NCBI RefSeq assembly: GCF_029625315.1
Contig: NZ_CP121110.1
Location: forward strand, 983,501-1,047,500
Source: Flavobacterium ginsengisoli
GTDB lineage: Bacteria; Bacteroidota; Bacteroidia; Flavobacteriales; Flavobacteriaceae
DNA length: 64,000 nt
Direction of reading: 5' to 3'
Of the stretch, positions 30,502 to 38,927 are shown in pieces (position 1 is the first letter of the stretch; every line of letters starts with the position of its first letter). The notes beneath the pieces were generated by a model that was not told the origin of the DNA, ran no database searches, and worked only from the letters and a program-made list of their open reading frames with translations. The position numbers were made by a program, and so were the translations under genes.

Positions 30502-30954
30502 ATGCTTAAACTTAATTTCCCTGCTTATAGTTTCCGATTCAAAAATAGCGAAAATAAAGTGTCTATTTTTGATGAAATCAGGAAAAAATTTATAATTCTT
30601 ACGCCAGAAGAATGGGTTCGACAGCACGTTGTTCATTTTTTAATGCACGAAAAAAAATATCCAAAATCGCTTATCAACGTAGAGAAAGTTTTAACTGTCA
30701 ACGGATTACGAAAACGATACGATGTTGTTGTATTTAACCCTAATGGCTCTATACATATATTAGTAGAGTGCAAAGCACCAGAAGTTAAAATCTCTCAGGC
30801 AACTTTTGATCAGATTGCCCGTTACAATATGACAATGCAGGCACGGTTTTTGAATGTGACAAACGGACTAAACCATTTTTATTGTCAAATGGATTTTGAA
30901 AACGAGAAATATGAGTTTTTAAGAAGCCTTCCTGACTATAAAGAAAATCATTAA
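30502..30954 (+). CDS. Solo HsdR N-terminal nuclease-domain protein
   Basis: 150 residues from the ATG at 30502 (an in-frame start further upstream at 30469 would put the promoter inside the gene). It corresponds to the N-terminal nuclease domain of type I restriction subunit R standing alone: LTPEEWVRQHVVHFLMHEKKYPKSLINVEK, then the PD-(D/E)xK core RKRYDVVVFN and HILVECKAPEVKISQATFDQIARYN (Asp and ECK). No helicase, specificity or methylase gene is nearby. It sits in a housekeeping context between holA and a glycosyltransferase; role unknown. Confidence 0.82.
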   Translation: MLKLNFPAYSFRFKNSENKVSIFDEIRKKFIILTPEEWVRQHVVHFLMHEKKYPKSLINVEKVLTVNGLRKRYDVVVFNPNGSIHILVECKAPEVKISQATFDQIARYNMTMQARFLNVTNGLNHFYCQMDFENEKYEFLRSLPDYKENH

Positions 30955-30978
30955 CAAAGAATAAATAATTGAGTACTT

Positions 30979-31999
30979 TTGGATAAAATAGCAGTTGTCA
31001 TTTTAAATTGGAACGGAGTAAAATTGCTAGAGCAATTTTTACCATCTGTTATTCAGTATTCAGAAGGAGCAACAATTTATGTTGCAGACAATGATTCTAC
31101 TGATAACTCTATTGCATTTATTGCAGAACAATTTCCAACCGTAAAAATTGTAAAAAACTCAGGCAATCATGGCTTTGCAAAAGGCTACAATGATGCTTTA
31201 CAACATATTGATGCAGAAATATATGCATTAGTAAATTCAGATATTGAAGTCACAGAAAACTGGCTTCAACCCATTCTTGACACTTTTGAAAAAGAACATC
31301 AAACTGCTATTATTCAGCCAAAAATTCTGGATTTTAAAAATAAAGAATATTTTGAATATGCAGGTGCTGCGGGCGGTTTTATTGATAAATACGGGTTCCC
31401 TTTCTGTAGGGGAAGAATATTCGACACAATCGAAAAAGACAATGGACAATACGATACCAATATCGAATTATTTTGGGCATCAGGCGCTTGTTTTTTCATT
31501 AGGAAAAATATTTTTCATGAATTAGAAGGTTTTGACGAAAGTTTCTTTGCACATCAAGAAGAAATAGATTTATGTTGGCGTGCTTGCTAATGAAGGCCAT
31601 GTTATAAAATATAATTATCAGTCTGTTGTTTACCATGTTGGTGGCGCAACATTACAACAAGGAAATCCTAAAAAAACTTATTTGAATTTTAGAAATTCAT
31701 TGTTAATGCTAGTTAAAAATCTTCCTTCAAAGGGTTTATTTTTTGTGATTTTTTTCCGCATGGTTTTAGATGGAATTGCTGGCGTACGCTTTTTAATACA
31801 AGGCAAGTTTGGACATACTTTTGCCATTTTAAAGGCGCATTTTTCATTTTATTGCCTATCTTTAAAACACTTAAAAAAGCGAAAAGATTTTCAATTACAG
31901 CAATACTATACAGTAAAAAGCATCGTTTTCCTTTATTATATCAAGAAATTGACCTTATTTAAAGAAATCTTTAACAGTATTCAAAATATTAAAAACTAA
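30979..31999 (+). CDS. Family 2 glycosyltransferase (one frameshift)
   Basis: Transfers a sugar from a nucleotide donor, probably for cell-surface polysaccharide. GT-A fold: VVILNWNGVKLLEQFLPSVI, YVADNDSTDNSI, NHGFAKGYNDAL, and the metal-binding LVNSDIEVTENW; later FFAHQEEIDLCWRA. The C-terminal part has a hydrophobic segment near FFVIFFRMVLDGIAG. The start is a TTG, because a stop lies just upstream in frame. An extra T at 31584-31585 (CGTGCT[T]GCTAAT, expected CGTGCTGCTAAT) splits the frame; corrected length is 339 aa. Confidence 0.88.
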
Positions 32000-32031
32000 A
32001 TTTGTAATCAAGTCTAATTAAAATTAAATTT

Positions 32032-32866
32032 ATGAGAAAAATAGTTATCGCACTATCAGTATTAATGGCCCTGACATCTTGTGTTTCTAAAAAGAAATAT
32101 GCAGAGTTAGAAGCTAAAAACAAAGAGACTCAAGATTTGTTAAACTCATGTACTGTAAAATTAAATTCGTGCTTAGAAGAAAAAGCTGGATTAGCTTGCA
32201 ACAGCTGAAAGCTACAAACAACATAATCAAGATCTAATTAATAGTTCTAAAGATTTAACTATCTTAACTACTAAAGGTGCTGAAAACCTTGAAAAATCTC
32301 TTGAAAGTTTAAAAGAAAAAGATTTGAAAATCTCTAGACTTCAAGATGCTTTAACTAAAAAAGACAGTGTTACTTTAGCATTAGTTACAAGTTTAAAAGG
32401 TGCAGTTGGAATCAACGATCCAGACATCGAAATCAATGTTGAAAAAGGAGTTGTATTTATCTCTATCGCTGACAAATTATTATTCAAAAGCGGAAGCTAT
32501 GATGTAAGTGATAAAGCTAAAACTGTTTTAGCTAAAGTTGCAAAAGTTGTAAACGACAAACCTGACTTTGAGTGTATGGTTGAAGGACACACTGATGATG
32601 TACCTTACAAAAGCAACGGAATTATCTTAGACAACTGGGATTTAAGTGTTAAACGTTCTACTTCTATCGTTCGTGTATTGACAAACGATCTTGGAGTTAA
32701 CCCAGCTAAATTAATTGCTGCAGGTAGAAGCTCTTATGTACCATTAGTAGCTAACGATTCTCCTGAGAACAAAGCTCGTAACAGAAGAACTCGTATCGTA
32801 GTTATGCCAAAAATCGATCAATTCTATGATATGATTGAAAAAGAAATGAAGAAACAACAAAAATAA
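32032..32866 (+). CDS. OmpA-family lipoprotein (one frameshift)
   Basis: Lipoprotein with lipobox MALTSC (Cys at about 17), a helical region (residues 25-120) and a C-terminal OmpA/MotB peptidoglycan-binding domain (NVEKGVVFISIADKLLFKSGSYDVSD, MVEGHTDDVPYK, NWDLSVKRSTSIVRVL, NRRTRIVVMP). It probably anchors the outer membrane to peptidoglycan. An extra T at 32195-32196 (TTAGCT[T]GCAACA, expected TTAGCTGCAACA) breaks the frame and hides the signal peptide from the main ORF. Corrected length is 277 aa. Confidence 0.9.
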
Positions 32867-32894
32867 TTAGAGTTTCACATACTTATAATACAGA

Positions 32895-32920
32895 AAAAGC
32901 AGGTCAATAGACCTGCTTTT
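32895..32920 (+). terminator. Terminator of the OmpA-family gene
   Basis: 11-bp stem AAAAGCAGGTC / GACCTGCTTTT with an AATA loop, 28 bases after the stop. Confidence 0.85.
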
Positions 32921-33052
32921 ATGTATCCTTAATTTTTTTAATAACCAATTAAATATAAATCAAGAATAGCATTATTTTTAAGTAACTAACTAAATTTTAA
33001 CATAATAAAGTTACTCATAATTTCTATACTTTTATACTTTTAGTGTATTTTT

Positions 33053-33673
33053 TTACAAAATACCAATATCTCCCTTACCTTCTCTGACGATAACTGGCTC
33101 ATGCTCAGAAAGATCTATAATTGTAGATCCTATGTTATCTCCATAACCACCATCTATCACAAGATCTACAAGATTTTGCCATTTTTCAAAAATCAATTCT
33201 GGATCGGTAGTATATTCTATAACATCGTCTTCATCACGAATAGAAGTTGAAACAACGGGATTTCCTAACTGACGAACAATCTCTAGGATGATATTATTGT
33301 CAGGAACACGAATACCCACTGTAGTTTTCTTTTTAAATTCTTTAGGAAGATTATTATTTCCAGGCAAAATAAAAGTATATGGGCCTGGCAAAGCTCTCTT
33401 TAATATCTTAAAAGTCGATGTGTCTATCTGTCTCACATAGTCTGACAGATTACTTAAATCGCAACAAATAAATGAAAAGTTTGCCTTTTCTAATTTTACT
33501 CCTTTTATTCTAGCGATTTTTTCTAACGCTCTCGAATTGGTAATATCACAACCTAAACCATAAACAGTATCTGTCGGATAAATTACCAAACCACCATTCT
33601 GAAGCACTTTTACCACTTTTGCAATAGCAGCTTCACTAGGTTTATCTGGATATATTTTTATAAATTCTGCCAT
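33053..33673 (-). CDS. L-threonylcarbamoyladenylate synthase (Sua5/YciO/YrdC)
   Basis: 206-residue enzyme that makes threonylcarbamoyl-AMP for tRNA t6A. GGLVIYPTDTVYGLGCDITN, LKRALPGPYTFILPGN, TVGIRVPDN and NPVVSTSIRDEDD match the YrdC fold. It has the short form without a Sua5 C-terminal domain, closer to YciO/YrdC. It complements TsaE at 21228. Confidence 0.88.
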   Translation of the reverse strand: MAEFIKIYPDKPSEAAIAKVVKVLQNGGLVIYPTDTVYGLGCDITNSRALEKIARIKGVKLEKANFSFICCDLSNLSDYVRQIDTSTFKILKRALPGPYTFILPGNNNLPKEFKKKTTVGIRVPDNNIILEIVRQLGNPVVSTSIRDEDDVIEYTTDPELIFEKWQNLVDLVIDGGYGDNIGSTIIDLSEHEPVIVREGKGDIGIL

Positions 33674-33699
33674 GCTTTTTTAGTTTATTTTGTTTTAAG

Positions 33700-33747
33700 T
33701 TTCAAGTTTCAGGTTGCTTCTTATAACGTGAAACCTGAAACTTGAAA
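33700..33747. repeat. Inverted heptamer-type repeat
   Basis: TTTCAAGTTTCAGGTT (33700-33715) and its exact complement (33732-33747) in the spacer between the Sua5 gene and the helicase stop. Units of seven (GTTTCAA, GTTTCAG) recall the heptamer array at 60453. Confidence 0.65.
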
Positions 33748-33756
33748 CAATGTTTT

Positions 33757-36094
33757 TTATCCTACAACATCTAATTTAGCAAATCTTAGCAACAATTTCT
33801 TGATTCCTCCAACTTCAAATCTAATTTCTGCTTTTCGATCTGCTCCAACACCTTCAAGATTTATTACCTCCCCTCTACCAAAACGTTCGTGCATTACAAC
33901 ATTTCCAACCGTCAATTTACTGTCAAATAAATTGGAGTTTCCACTGCTTGGTGCATTTCCAGAAACAGGTTTTAATTTTCGAATATTTAAATCTGGTTTC
34001 GGACTATTGTCTGTAATATGTTTAGGAGGAGTTCCTCCAACTGGTTTTGCTAATCGCAATTTTGATTTATCTACATCGCCAAAAATATCACCATCAATAG
34101 GAGATTTATAACGATAGTTTGTTTCTGCTGGCGTTAAATATTCTAAATATTGATCTTCAATTTCTTCAATAAAACGAGAAGGCTCACTATCAGTTAATTT
34201 CCCCCAACGATAACGAGAATTTGCATAAGTCAAGTACGCCTGATGTTCTGCACGAGTCAATGCCACATAAAATAATCGGCGTTCTTCTTCTAGTTCACTT
34301 CTCGTGCTCATACTCATAGCACTTGGGAACAAATCTTCTTCCATTCCGACTACAAACACGTGCGGAAACTCTAGTCCTTTTGCCAAGTGAATCGTCATTA
34401 AAGCTACACGATCTTCATCGTTGGTATCTTTATCTAAATCTGTCGCCAAAGCTACATCTTCCATAAACTCAGAAAGCGCACCTCTTGCTCCGTCTACTTC
34501 TCTCTGTCCTTCGGTAAAATCTTTAATACCGTTTAAAAGCTCTTCGATATTCTGAATTTTAGCCATTCCTTCTGGAGTAGCATCTTTTTTCAGTTCCTGA
34601 ACCAAACCAGTTTTCTTTGCAACGTGATCTGTGATATAAAATGCATCCTGATTCTGATCGATAACCTGAAAACTCTGAATCATTGTTACAAAGTCTTTCA
34701 ACTTATTTTTAGTACCTGCATTCAGTTTTAAATCGATTTTATCGATATTCACCATTACTTCCCAAATCGAACGCTTGTAATGATTGGTCGCAATAGTCAG
34801 CTTTTCAATTGTTGTATCCCCAATTCCACGAGCTGGATAATTGATAACGCGAATCAAAGCTTCCTCATCTTTCGGATTCAGAACTAAGCGCAAATAACAT
34901 AAAACGTCTTTAATCTCCTTACGTTGATAAAAAGATAATCCGCCATAAATTCTATACGGAATATCACGTTTTCTTAAAGCATCTTCCATTGCACGAGATT
35001 GCGCATTGGTACGATACAAAATTGCAAAAGCACCATTATGCAATTGATTTTGCATTTTCTGTTCGAAAATTGTGCTCGCAACAAAACGCCCTTCTTCGGC
35101 ATCAGTCAAACTTCTATGAACTTTAATTTTCGGTCCAAATTCATTTGCGGTCCAAACCACTTTATCCAGTTTGGTTTTATTGTGTTCCATTACAGTATTT
35201 GCGGCTTCAACAATATTTCGAGTTGAACGATAATTCTGCTCTAAACGAAACATAACTACACCTTCGTAATCCTTTTGGAAATTCAAAATATTATTAATAT
35301 TCGCTCCACGGAAAGCATAAATACTCTGAGCATCATCTCCTACTACACAAATATTCTGAAATCTATCAGATAAAGCCCTAACAATCAAATACTGAGAGTG
35401 ATTAGTATCTTGGTACTCATCAACCAATATATAACGGAAACGATCTTGATACTTAGCTAAAACTTCTGGGAACCTAGTAAGTAATTCATTGGTTTTCAAT
35501 AACAAATCATCAAAATCCATTGCGCCTGCCTTAAAACAGCGATCTACATACTGCTGATAAATTTCACCCAATCTTGGTCTTTTCGCCATTGCATCAGCTT
35601 CAACCAACTCTGGATTATTAAAATATGCTTTTACCGTAATCAAGTTATTCTTATATCCAGATATACGTCCTAAAACCTGTTTTGGTTTGTAAACATCACG
35701 ATCAAGTCTGCATTTCTTTGATAATCGAAGAAATTAATCTAGCGGAATCTTGAGAATCATAAATGGTAAAATTGGAAGGATATCCCAAATGATCCGATTC
35801 AGCACGAAGAATACGCGCAAAAATCGAGTGAAAAGTTCCCATCCAAAGATTTTTCGCTTCAGATGCGCCCACAATATCCGAAATCCTGTGTTTCATCTCG
35901 CGAGTCGCTTTATTAGTAAAAGTTAGCGACAAAATATTGAAAGAATCAATACCTTGAGCCATCAAATACGCAATCCTAATTGTCAAAACACGTGTTTTTC
36001 CCGAACCTGCACCAGCAATAATAATCATTGGCCCGTCTTTCTTTAAAACAGGCGCCCTTTGCGCTTCGTTGAGCTGGTCAATATATTTCTGCAT
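33757..36094 (-). CDS. pcrA: UvrD/PcrA-type DNA helicase (one frameshift)
   Basis: Superfamily 1A 3'-5' helicase for repair and replication-fork maintenance. Walker A PMIIIAGAGSGKTRVLTIR, motif II YILVDEYQDTNHSQY, VVGDDAQSIYAFRGANINNIL, LEQNYRSTRNIVEAAN, and MTIHLAKGLEFPHVFVVG. The C-terminus has a Tudor-like VGNVVMHERFGRGEVINLEGVG, typical of PcrA. An extra T at 35707 (coding ATGCAG[A]CTTGAT, expected ATGCAGCTTGAT) splits off the Walker A part. Corrected length is 778 aa. Confidence 0.93.
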
Positions 36095-36137
36095 GTAATT
36101 TTCTCCTTTTATGCAAAATTAAGAATTTAAAAAGAAA

Positions 36138-36190
36138 GTTCCTAAGATGCTTTTGAAAGGTTCTAAGTAGCTAAGATTCTGAGATACTAA
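36138..36190 (+). repeat. Octamer array, direct orientation
   Basis: Units in an 8-base register: GTTCCTAA (36138), then GGTTCTAA, GTAGCTAA, GATTCTGA, GATACTAA (36159-36190), ending in G and a T-run. It lies upstream of the toxin-like gene and is the opposite orientation to 37030-37061. Confidence 0.7.
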
Positions 36191-36223
36191 GTTTTTTTTC
36201 GAAGCCAAACAAAGGGCATTTAT

Positions 36224-36296
36224 TTCAGACATGGGTTCCCGCTTTCGGCTATATCTCTCCGCTACGCTACGAGGATACCGCCTCAATCGGGGCTAG
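36224..36296. other. GC-rich intergenic segment
   Basis: About 70 bases (starting near ATGGGTTCCCGC, ending near GGGGCTAGA) stand out as GC-rich in an AT-rich spacer, with several short self-complementary pieces (CCCG...CGGG). No ORF. It may be a dispersed repeat or a remnant of inserted DNA. Confidence 0.45.
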
Positions 36297-36346
36297 ATTC
36301 AAACAATTGTTTTAAATAAAAAAGAAAGAAAATTCTTTAATTATTT

Positions 36347-36354
36347 TATATTTG
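36347..36354 (+). promoter_or_regulatory. TAnnTTTG promoter element of the toxin-like gene
   Basis: TATATTTG, 20 bases before the ATG at 36375. Confidence 0.55.
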
Positions 36355-36374
36355 TAAAACTTAAACGGTAATAA

Positions 36375-36662
36375 ATGACTGTAAAATTAACAGAAAACGC
36401 TGAAAAGACATTTTCCCAAATTATAAATAAATATAGTTATCTTAAGGCCAGTAAATTTTCAAATCAAACTATCTCAACAATAGAAATAATTGTACAAAAT
36501 AATCACATTGGTACAAAATATAAAAAAACTTCTTTCCGAAAGTCTCTAATATCTAATCAGGTATATTTGTTTTATACAGTTGAAAAACAAACTATATATA
36601 TTGTTCTATTTTGGGATAATAAAAGAAATCCTTTAGAATTAGACGTTATACTTAGCTCTTAA
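36375..36662 (+). CDS. RelE/ParE-like toxin
   Basis: 95-residue basic protein. A helical N-terminal half (ENAEKTFSQIINKYSYLKASKFSNQTISTIEII) is followed by a beta-rich half ending in KSLISNQVYLFYTVEKQTIYIVLFWDNKRNP. The last segment is the typical end of RelE/ParE toxins, where the strand and xWDNRRxP-type motif close the sheet. Target (gyrase or ribosome-bound mRNA) cannot be told. It overlaps the last 24 bases of the convergent HTH gene. Confidence 0.72.
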   Translation: MTVKLTENAEKTFSQIINKYSYLKASKFSNQTISTIEIIVQNNHIGTKYKKTSFRKSLISNQVYLFYTVEKQTIYIVLFWDNKRNPLELDVILSS

Positions 36663-36938
36663 CTTTTGTTTAAAATCTTCAAAATCAATTGTTCTTCCTG
36701 CCCTTATATCTTCTTCACTTTTTTGAAGTTCCTGCATTAAAATTTCTTCAGGAAAAAGCAAAGAAGTAATTAGCTTTACTTCTTGATGCGTAAAGCTTTT
36801 TGATTTTAATTTTCTATAATAGGTTGCATGTTTTAAACCTAATTTTTGAATAAAAAACTCAGCTTTATAATAAGATTTACCTATTAATTCTGGCGACGAA
36901 TTAATATAGTTCTCATAATTTTCAACTATTTCTATCAT
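36639..36938 (-). CDS. HTH antitoxin-like protein
   Basis: 99 residues. The middle carries a helix-turn-helix pattern (AEFFIQKLGLKHATYYRKLKSKSFTHQEVKLITSLL). The charged tail (ELQKSEEDIRAGRTIDFEDFKQKLRAKYNV) has the EDIxAGR...DFxxFxxxLxxKY pattern of antitoxin tails that wrap a RelE/ParE toxin. It has its own promoter and two operator-like palindromes upstream. Antitoxin function is inferred from this combination and from the overlapping toxin-like gene. Confidence 0.68.
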   Translation of the reverse strand: MIEIVENYENYINSSPELIGKSYYKAEFFIQKLGLKHATYYRKLKSKSFTHQEVKLITSLLFPEEILMQELQKSEEDIRAGRTIDFEDFKQKLRAKYNV

Positions 36939-36969
36939 TATAAAAAATTAAAATTCTCAAATAATGATA

Positions 36970-36977
36970 CAAAAATA
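36970..36977 (-). promoter_or_regulatory. TAnnTTTG promoter element of the antitoxin-like gene
   Basis: TATTTTTG on the minus strand, 31 bases before the ATG at 36938. Confidence 0.5.
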
Positions 36978-36982
36978 ATCAT

Positions 36983-37022
36983 TTTATAATTATAAAGATC
37001 AACTTTATAATATAATTATAAA
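36983..37022. promoter_or_regulatory. Two operator-like palindromes with a shared half-site
   Basis: TTTATAATTATAAA (36983-36996, perfect palindrome) and TTTATAAT-ATA-ATTATAAA (37004-37022) use the same half-site TTTATAAT with different spacing. They lie just upstream of the promoter of the HTH gene, as expected for autorepression. Confidence 0.6.
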
Positions 37023-37029
37023 AATAAAA

Positions 37030-37061
37030 CTTAGTATATCAGAACCTTAGCAACTTAGAAT
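37030..37061 (-). repeat. Octamer array, inverted orientation
   Basis: CTTAGTAT, ATCAGAAC, CTTAGCAA, CTTAGAAT in an exact 8-base register, ending 1 base before the stop codon of the permease gene. Inverted relative to 36159-36190. Confidence 0.7.
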
Positions 37062-37062
37062 C

Positions 37063-37831
37063 TCATTTAAAAAACACATCGTAAGCAAATCGGATCAACG
37101 TTCCGACAACTACAATTAAAAAGAAAATTCTAATAAAACCGTTTCCTTTATTGATGGCAAGTTTTGCGCCAAGCCATCCACCAAGTCCATTACTTATTGC
37201 CATCGGGATTGCAATTGCCCAAATGATTTTTCCTTTAATCATAAACAGGCAAATTGAACCGAAATTGGTCGCTAAATTTACCATTTTAGCATTCGCGGAA
37301 GCATGAAGAAAATCGAAACCTAGAAGCGCAATGAAAGCCACTACAAAAAAACTTCCTGTGCCAGGCCCAATAAATCCGTCATAAAATCCAACAATCATAC
37401 TTATCACAACTGCGTAAAATATTTGTCTTGCAGGAGAATGGTCTTTTTCTTCATGCTTGCCCAAAATTTTTCTTAGCATAAGTATATACAAACAACAAGG
37501 ACAAAACCACCAATAAAAGCGGTTTCATAAAATCATTGCTGACCATAGTTAAAACTGTCGAACCTAAAAATGCTGATGGAACTGCCAAACACATCATGAT
37601 AATTAAAACTTTCCACTGAATAACAACTTTTTTTAAATATTGAAAAGCTGCAAAAGCAGTTCCGCTAAAAGCTGGAATTTTCAAAGTACCAATTACAGTC
37701 GAAACAGGAAGATTTGGCAATAAAATTAATCCCATCGGTGTCTGGATTAATCCGCCGCCGCCTACAATTGCATCAATAAATCCTGCGGCAAAAGCGGCCA
37801 AACAAAGAAAAAATAGTAGATATAAATCCAT
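37063..37831 (-). CDS. TauE/SafE-family permease (one frameshift)
   Basis: Inner-membrane transporter of about eight helices, family linked to sulfonate, sulfite or other organic anion export. AAGFIDAIVGGGGLIQTPMGL and the second-half repeat VGFYDGFIGPGTGSFFVVAF are the two signature loops. An extra base at 37457-37458 (coding GGGCA[A]GCATG, expected GGGCAGCATG) splits the protein between the halves. Corrected length is 255 aa, normal. Confidence 0.9.
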
Positions 37832-37929
37832 TAAAAATACATTTCAGTCACGTTAAAACAAGTTGTAAAAATACATCTTCCTTTTTGTTTATTACCATAA
37901 ATTTAAAGTTGATTTCTCATCAAAAAGTA

Positions 37930-37937
37930 TATTTTTG
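37930..37937 (+). promoter_or_regulatory. TAnnTTTG promoter element
   Basis: TATTTTTG, 16 bases before the ATG at 37954. Confidence 0.5.
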
Positions 37938-37953
37938 CTAAAAAATTAACCCA

Positions 37954-38478
37954 ATGGATTTTACAAGAATTATAGAATTAGCCAGTTATACTTTACCTGC
38001 AATTGTTACTGGATTTGTTGCATACAGTTTTTTTGAACTGCATATTAAAAACAACGATAAAAAACGTGCTTTTTTATTAAACAAACAGGCACACAAAGAG
38101 TCGTTGCCAATACGTTTGCAAGCTTACGAACGTATGACTTTATTTTTAGAGCGTATTAACTTGACAAAATTGCTAATCAGAATTTCTCCTATTTCTCAAA
38201 ACAAACACGATTACGAAAATTACCTAATCGACCAAATCGAACATGAATTTGAACATAATTTAACTCAACAGATTTATATGTCTGAAGAATGCTGGACAAT
38301 CATTTCAACTGCAAAGAACGCAACAATCCAAATGATTCGTAAAGCGGCAATGAGCGATAAAGTTGAAGATGCTGATAAGCTTCGTGAAGTAATCTTGAAT
38401 GATTTATTAGAAAAACAATCTCCAAGCAATGCTGCGTTAGGATTTATTAAAAATGAGGTAGCTGAACTTTGGTACTAA
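37954..38478 (+). CDS. Conserved membrane-anchored protein
   Basis: 174 residues. One N-terminal membrane helix (LASYTLPAIVTGFVAYSFFELHI) is followed by a helical cytoplasmic part rich in Glu, Lys and Arg (LPIRLQAYERMTLFLERINLTKLLIRISP, DQIEHEFEHNLTQQIYMSEECWTIISTAKNATIQMIRKAA). It belongs to a group conserved in Flavobacteria with no assigned function that I know. The gene is flanked by convergent neighbours and stands alone. Confidence 0.7.
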   Translation: MDFTRIIELASYTLPAIVTGFVAYSFFELHIKNNDKKRAFLLNKQAHKESLPIRLQAYERMTLFLERINLTKLLIRISPISQNKHDYENYLIDQIEHEFEHNLTQQIYMSEECWTIISTAKNATIQMIRKAAMSDKVEDADKLREVILNDLLEKQSPSNAALGFIKNEVAELWY

Positions 38479-38482
38479 AACT

Positions 38483-38917
38483 TTAGATAGATTTTAAAAT
38501 TGTCTGGGTCCAATTTTCATCTGTTTCAGAAATAATTATGGTTTTAAATCCATATTTTTCTCCTTCCAGATTCACACCTTGTGAATCATCTATATGGATA
38601 TCAATATGAAACATAGGAGGAAATTTAGAACAATTGAAATCTAAATTCTTAATTTTTCTTTGGTGTTTCTGCTGATTTATGATGTAATCAACAGAAACAC
38701 CATAAATATAAAATGTCCATTTAATTCTTAGAACACTTCTGTAAGAAGTGGTATAAATATAAATTTTATGCTTTTCATTTTTTAATTTTTTGAATAAATC
38801 AACAGTACCTAAACGAATACATTCAAGACCAAATAATCGCTGAAATAAAATTGGCTTTTCTAATTTGAATTTATTTTTGGAAATAAGCGTATCATCCAAG
38901 TCAAACGAAATTATCAT
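38483..38917 (-). CDS. HAD-superfamily hydrolase
   Basis: 145-residue small HAD protein. MIISFDLDDTLIS supplies the nucleophile motif DxDDT, and IYIYTTSYRSVLRIKW the motif II Thr region. IDIHIDDSQGVNLEGEKYGFKTIII supplies the late Asp pair. I start at the ATG at 38917 because it opens the HAD motif directly and avoids overlap with the patatin gene. Substrate unknown. Confidence 0.8.
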   Translation of the reverse strand: MIISFDLDDTLISKNKFKLEKPILFQRLFGLECIRLGTVDLFKKLKNEKHKIYIYTTSYRSVLRIKWTFYIYGVSVDYIINQQKHQRKIKNLDFNCSKFPPMFHIDIHIDDSQGVNLEGEKYGFKTIIISETDENWTQTILKSI

Positions 38918-38927
38918 AGAGCATTTT

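Noticed and set aside
30502..30954. Type I restriction-modification system
   Set aside because: Only the nuclease-like domain is present; no helicase, HsdM or HsdS gene nearby.
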